In this document: positions 60,722 through 64,000 of the stretch, piece by piece
How positions within the stretch are numbered: position 1 is the stretch's first letter
Layout: every line of letters starts with the position of its first letter
Source of the DNA: Treponema sp. UBA6988
GTDB lineage: Bacteria > Spirochaetota > Spirochaetia > Treponematales > Treponemataceae
NCBI GenBank assembly: GCA_002448445.1
Contig: DJYC01000100.1
Location: 10,991-74,990, forward strand
Direction: 5' to 3'
DNA: 64,000 bases
Position numbers and translations under genes: made by a program
Notes under the pieces: generated by a model
Databases searched by the model: none
Told to the model about the DNA's origin: nothing
Seen by the model: the letters and a program-made list of their open reading frames with translations, nothing else

Positions 60722-62749
60722 TTACTGGCCACCAGCCCTTGTGTAGGAAGCAAGGCCTCCTGCAAGAAGGATGTTGCGGCTGCGTTCTGCAAGGTCATTC
60801 ACACCGCAAATCTTAACATCCCCGGCCTTTGAGTGCACGGTAACGTCAAAGTCGCTGCCGTCTTTAAGGCTCTTAAAGATGTTTGAAATTTCAACAGTGT
60901 CGCCTTCGCTGATTTTGTCGTAGTCATCTGGATTCTTAAAGGTAATCGGGATGATTCCGTAGTTGATCAGGTTTGCCTTGTGGATGCGGGCAAAGCTCTT
61001 TGTGATGATTGCCCTTACGCCAAGGTACATTGGTCCAAGTGCCGCATGCTCACGGCTTGAACCCTGACCAAAGTTTTCCGCACCAACAACGATACAACCG
61101 CTAAAGTTGATTGCCTCTGCCTTCTTGTAGAAGTTTGCATCCAATCTCTCGTATGTGAACTTGCTGATTTCCGGAATGTTGCTTCTAAAAGGAAGAACCT
61201 TTGTTCCTGCAGGCATAATGTCGTCCGTAGAAACGTTGCTTGCGGCCTTCAAAAGAACAGGCAGTTTAAGGTTGTCTGCACATTCCTTGCAGGGTGGGCA
61301 GGGCTTAATGTTGGGACCGCGGACAATCTCTACATCCTTTGCCTTTTCCAAAGGAAGCGGGGCAATAAGCATACCCTCGTCCTGTGCGTCTGCAAGGATT
61401 TCCTCTGCAGAAAGACGGCTGTCCTTTCCGTCAAGAAGCGAAATGCGGCCGTTTGCAGTCCAAGATGCGTCTTCCCAGTCAAGGGTAGAAGGATCAGTCA
61501 TAACGCCAGTAATAGCCGCCGCCGCTGCTGTCTCCGGGCTAACAAGGTAAATGCCTGCGTCCGCAGTTCCAGAGCGCCCCTTAAAGTTGCGGTTGAATGT
61601 GCGCAGCGAAACACCCTCGCTGTTTGGTGCAAAGCCCATGCCAATGCAGGGACCGCAAGCGCTTTCCAAAATGCGGAATCCAGCCCTAATCAATGTGCCA
61701 AGAATTCCAGCCTTGTCTGCCATCAAGAGGGTGGTGCGGCTACCAGGTGCAATACCTGCCTCAACGCCCGGTGCAATGTGCTTACCCTTTACAATAGCCG
61801 CAACGGATGCAAGGTCGTCCAAAGAAGAGTTTGTGCAGCTTCCGATTGCAACCTGGGTAACCTTTGTACCGCTAAGCTCCTTCAATGTCTTCACGTTGTC
61901 TGGTGAATTGGGGCAAGCAGCCATTGCATTAAGCTCGGAAAGGTTTATCTCTATAACCTTGTCGTAAACAGCGCCCTCGTCTGCCTTAAGCTCCGTCCAG
62001 TCATTTTCGCGGCCCATGCTCTTAAGGAATTTCTTTGTAGTAGCGTCAGAAGGGAATACGGAACAAGTTGCGCCAAGCTCCGCGCCCATGTTTGTAACAG
62101 TTGCCCTCTGGGGAACGGTAAGGCTTTCAACACCTTCGCCAAAATATTCATAGACGGCACCAACGCCGCCCTTTACGCTCTCACGGCGGAGAACTTCAAG
62201 AATAATGTCCTTTGCGCCAATGCCCTTGCGCAGTGTGCCTGTAAGCTTTACGCCAAAAACCTTGGGCATTGCAATGTGGAATGCACCGCCACCCATTGCA
62301 ACTGCAACGTCAATACCGCCCGCACCAATTGCAATCATTCCAATGCCGCCGCCAGTCGGAGTGTGGCTGTCCGAACCCAAAAGGGTCTTTCCCGGCTTAC
62401 CAAAGTGCTCAATGTGAACCTGGTGGCAAACACCGTTGCCCGGGCGTGAAAAATAAAGACCGTACTTTGCCGCAACTGACTGAAGGTAGCGGTGGTCGTC
62501 ATGATTCTTAAAGTCTGTCTGAAGCGTATTGTGGTCAACGTAACTTACGCTCACTTCCGTCTTTACACGGGGCACTCCGATAGTCTCAAACTGAAGGTAT
62601 GCCATTGTGCCTGTTGCATCCTGCGTAAGCGTCTGGTCAATCTTAATCGCGATGTCCTTGCCGCGCTCAATGGGCTGCCCCGGAGTAAAATCCAGCGAGC
62701 CTTTCACAATATGGTTCTGTATGATTTTTTCAGCCAACGTAAGAGCCAT
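60722..62749 (-). CDS. Aconitate hydratase
   Basis: 675 residues with all three [4Fe-4S] ligands: the Cys in VAIGSCTNSS and the pair in SACGPCIGMGFA. LLGSDSHTPTGGG and the C-terminal swivel domain (ENFGQGSSREHAALGP) complete the enzyme. It isomerises citrate to isocitrate via cis-aconitate. In a fermentative spirochaete it probably feeds 2-oxoglutarate and glutamate synthesis in a partial TCA pathway; citrate synthase and isocitrate dehydrogenase genes are not adjacent. AGGAG SD; own promoter. Confidence 0.95.
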   Translation of the reverse strand: MALTLAEKIIQNHIVKGSLDFTPGQPIERGKDIAIKIDQTLTQDATGTMAYLQFETIGVPRVKTEVSVSYVDHNTLQTDFKNHDDHRYLQSVAAKYGLYFSRPGNGVCHQVHIEHFGKPGKTLLGSDSHTPTGGGIGMIAIGAGGIDVAVAMGGGAFHIAMPKVFGVKLTGTLRKGIGAKDIILEVLRRESVKGGVGAVYEYFGEGVESLTVPQRATVTNMGAELGATCSVFPSDATTKKFLKSMGRENDWTELKADEGAVYDKVIEINLSELNAMAACPNSPDNVKTLKELSGTKVTQVAIGSCTNSSLDDLASVAAIVKGKHIAPGVEAGIAPGSRTTLLMADKAGILGTLIRAGFRILESACGPCIGMGFAPNSEGVSLRTFNRNFKGRSGTADAGIYLVSPETAAAAAITGVMTDPSTLDWEDASWTANGRISLLDGKDSRLSAEEILADAQDEGMLIAPLPLEKAKDVEIVRGPNIKPCPPCKECADNLKLPVLLKAASNVSTDDIMPAGTKVLPFRSNIPEISKFTYERLDANFYKKAEAINFSGCIVVGAENFGQGSSREHAALGPMYLGVRAIITKSFARIHKANLINYGIIPITFKNPDDYDKISEGDTVEISNIFKSLKDGSDFDVTVHSKAGDVKICGVNDLAERSRNILLAGGLASYTRAGGQ

Positions 62750-62783
62750 TTTCTTCTCCTAATCCTTATAAAAATTCTCTACT

Positions 62784-62812
62784 ATAATATATGTAACCGC
62801 CCTTTTGGTCAA
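62784..62812 (-). promoter_or_regulatory. Aconitase promoter
   Basis: Minus strand: TTGACC, 17-nt spacer, TATTAT, with a roughly 28-nt leader carrying AGGAG. Confidence 0.7.
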
Positions 62813-62992
62813 CAATGGAAAAACATTCCTTACAAGTTACTCATTTGCCTTCCCTGAATTTTTCTTCTTCTCTGGAGCACACGTCCTTTTAAACTGCCCT
62901 GCCTCTATTTTTTTGTGAACCAATAGCGCCACGGACGGCGCGTCATTTGTTAGCGCAAAAGTAGCAAACGTAAGCAACAAACGGCAGGGAGG

Positions 62993-63113
62993 CCTTTTAT
63001 TACGGGCTTTCCGGGGTTCCGCGGGACCCTGACCCGCTCCATTGCCTGGGGGTTCGACAAGCTCACCCACCAAGGCAACGGCTGCGCCGCCCCTCCAATC
63101 CCGGCTAGGTTTC
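62993..63113 (+). repeat. GC-rich dispersed intergenic repeat, copy 6, with inserted motif
   Basis: TTACGGGCTTTCCGGGGTTCCGC, CCCGCTCCATTGCC, GGCAACGGCTGCGCCGCCCC and CCAATCCCGGCTAGGTTTCC match the consensus. A GGTTCGACAAGCTCACCCACC segment (63051-63071) of the second repeat family is embedded within it. It occupies the 444-bp gap between aconitase and brnA. Confidence 0.88.
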
Positions 63114-63193
63114 CTCTGCTTGACGGATCTCATTTTTGCCCATTGCCGCATCTTTAACCGCGACCTAGGCCTGTAAACCCGACAAAGACCAGG

Positions 63194-63466
63194 TTAAAAT
63201 CTACCTGCAAGAACAGCTTCTCGCAAGCATTTATTCATGCGGGTTTGATATCCTTTACCGCTTGCTTTCATAATTGCCAAAATATCTGCATCAATTTTAA
63301 GGGAAATAAGCACTTTCTTTGGAGTTATGTCAAAGTATTCCTTGTGGTACGGCACAAATTCCTGTAGGTCCTCTTTTGTGAACTTTGGAGAATCTTCATC
63401 ATAAGTTATTGGAACCTTTTCAATTTCTGCAATTCTCTCAGCCGTTAATTTTTTTGATGTAATCAT
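63194..63466 (-). CDS. brnA: BrnA-family antitoxin
   Basis: 90 residues with the C-terminal ribbon-helix-helix typical of BrnA (KKVLISLKIDADILAIMKASGKGYQTRMNK split across strand and helices), which neutralises BrnT and represses the operon. An AAGGAGG SD inside the end of brnT precedes ATG 63466, so the genes overlap by 29 nt. Confidence 0.9.
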   Translation of the reverse strand: MITSKKLTAERIAEIEKVPITYDEDSPKFTKEDLQEFVPYHKEYFDITPKKVLISLKIDADILAIMKASGKGYQTRMNKCLREAVLAGRF

Positions 63467-63752
63467 AGTAGACCTCCTTCAAATCATTATCAGCCCTTTG
63501 CGCCGATATTATCCTTGTTCGTTTACGTTCTGTAAAAGTAGTAACAAGAACCAGCATTCCATTTATGCAACCAATTCCATTCCAGCGGTCTTCATCGTAG
63601 GAATGAGTTTTATCATAGCGAACAAGAAAATATGGGTCGTCAAAGACATCCGTTATTTCCTCAAAACCAAAGCCGTGTTTTTTGCGGTTTATTTCATTTT
63701 TCTCTTCGTCCCATTCAAAGCGTCCGTCACTGCTGATTATAGTTTTACCCAT
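63438..63752 (-). CDS. brnT: BrnT-family toxin
   Basis: 104 residues, RelE-like fold: FEWDEEKNEINRKKHGFGFEE, VFDDPYFLVRYD, and FTERKRTRIISAQRA are the family blocks. BrnT is a ribosome-independent mRNase; the toxin gene comes first, as is usual for brnTA. An AAGGA SD precedes the ATG. Confidence 0.93.
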   Translation of the reverse strand: MGKTIISSDGRFEWDEEKNEINRKKHGFGFEEITDVFDDPYFLVRYDKTHSYDEDRWNGIGCINGMLVLVTTFTERKRTRIISAQRADNDLKEVYYDYIKKING

Positions 63753-63769
63753 CTGGAATCCTTATAAAT

Positions 63770-63804
63770 AGTATATAAACATAAAGATATACTGTCAAGT
63801 ATAT
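63770..63804 (-). promoter_or_regulatory. brnTA promoter with overlapping operator
   Basis: Minus strand TTGACA (63798-63793), 17-nt spacer, TATACT. A perfect inverted repeat ATATACT-GTCA-AGTATAT (63787-63804) covers the -35 box, an ideal site for BrnA autorepression. Confidence 0.7.
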
Positions 63805-63871
63805 ATTTTACTTGCGATTATCCGGCCTATATATCTTTGCCTGGTAATAAAAATACGTTGCCTAAACAAAC

Positions 63872-63900
63872 TTGACAAAGCATACCTCTTTTATTATATT
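63872..63900 (+). promoter_or_regulatory. Strong sigma70 promoter
   Basis: TTGACA, 17-nt spacer, TATATT, followed by a GAGAGGG SD and ATG 63925. Confidence 0.75.
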
Positions 63901-63924
63901 GAAAGAAACATAAGAGAGGGTTTT

Positions 63925-64000
63925 ATGATAAAAAGTGTTAGAAAATTTAAGCGCCTCCCCCTTGACATGAATTGTGGCATGGGTCAAAATTCTCACGTCT
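63925..64000 (+). CDS. Hypothetical protein, 3' truncated by window edge
   Basis: The frame starts MIKSVRKFKRLPLDMNCGMG and is open to the last base; only 25 codons are visible. A strong promoter and SD support it as a real gene. No identity can be given. Confidence 0.5.
   Translation, partial: MIKSVRKFKRLPLDMNCGMGQNSHV

Noticed and set aside
62837..63151. Minus-strand 104-codon frame between aconitase and brnA
   Set aside because: Runs through repeat copy 6; no conserved domain or RBS.

Overview
The window comes from a spirochaete, most likely a gut- or rumen-type Treponema. The evidence is a class I (archaeal-type) lysyl-tRNA synthetase, a 905-residue GreA with a long helical N-terminal extension, a FliG-family flagellar switch protein, several secreted or lipoprotein-like products, and moderate GC content. 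I cannot name the species. There is no phage, transposase or CRISPR array.

Region 1 (1-11.7 kb) is a defence island on the + strand, more AT-rich than the rest. It runs: a truncated AlbA/GHKL-type regulator with a TEQV tandem repeat; a 43-residue ORF carrying a perfect 24-bp palindrome; hsdS; an OLD/SMC-like ATPase with a C-terminal HEPN-like RNxxxH motif; two adjacent DUF262 (GmrSD-like) genes, only the second with an HNH (DUF1524) end; hsdR; and a Fic protein with a VbhA-like N-terminus. Spacings are tight, so it reads as one operon. hsdM is not here and probably lies left of the window. This is the best candidate for an unusual composite system.

Region 2 (11.7-27 kb) is housekeeping: fliG and an M16C peptidase, a tocopherol-cyclase-like protein, clpB, a small outer-membrane barrel candidate, rlmJ-nadE (- strand), tyrS, and a PstS-like binding protein.

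Region 3 (27-38.4 kb, - strand) is cell envelope and transcription: a ParB-like protein, a class A PBP, a PEGA protein, an M23 peptidase, ferredoxin, an MBL hydrolase, long greA and a TPR protein.

Region 4 (38.7-47.2 kb) holds a split chromate transporter, LapA-like and SPOR proteins, a VapBC-like pair linked to a YD-repeat membrane protein, lysS, a lipoprotein, a TPR protein and tRNA-Met.

Region 5 (47.5-64 kb) holds an ABC-F protein, a DEAD-box helicase, a rhomboid protease, plsC, a zinc-ribbon protein, rpsT (TTG start), an HU gene, lnt, bactofilin, rho with an Asn-rich insert, rpmE, a BI-1 family protein, a ComFB protein, aconitase, and brnTA.

Two window-wide patterns stand out. First, at least eight genes have a sigma70-type promoter whose -10 box ends only 5-10 nt before the start codon, with no Shine-Dalgarno sequence, which suggests leaderless mRNAs. 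Second, a GC-rich intergenic repeat of roughly 80-130 bp occurs six times in both orientations, always between genes. Several small genes (43-aa ORF, ferredoxin, 57-aa zinc ribbon) were found by reading the sequence directly.
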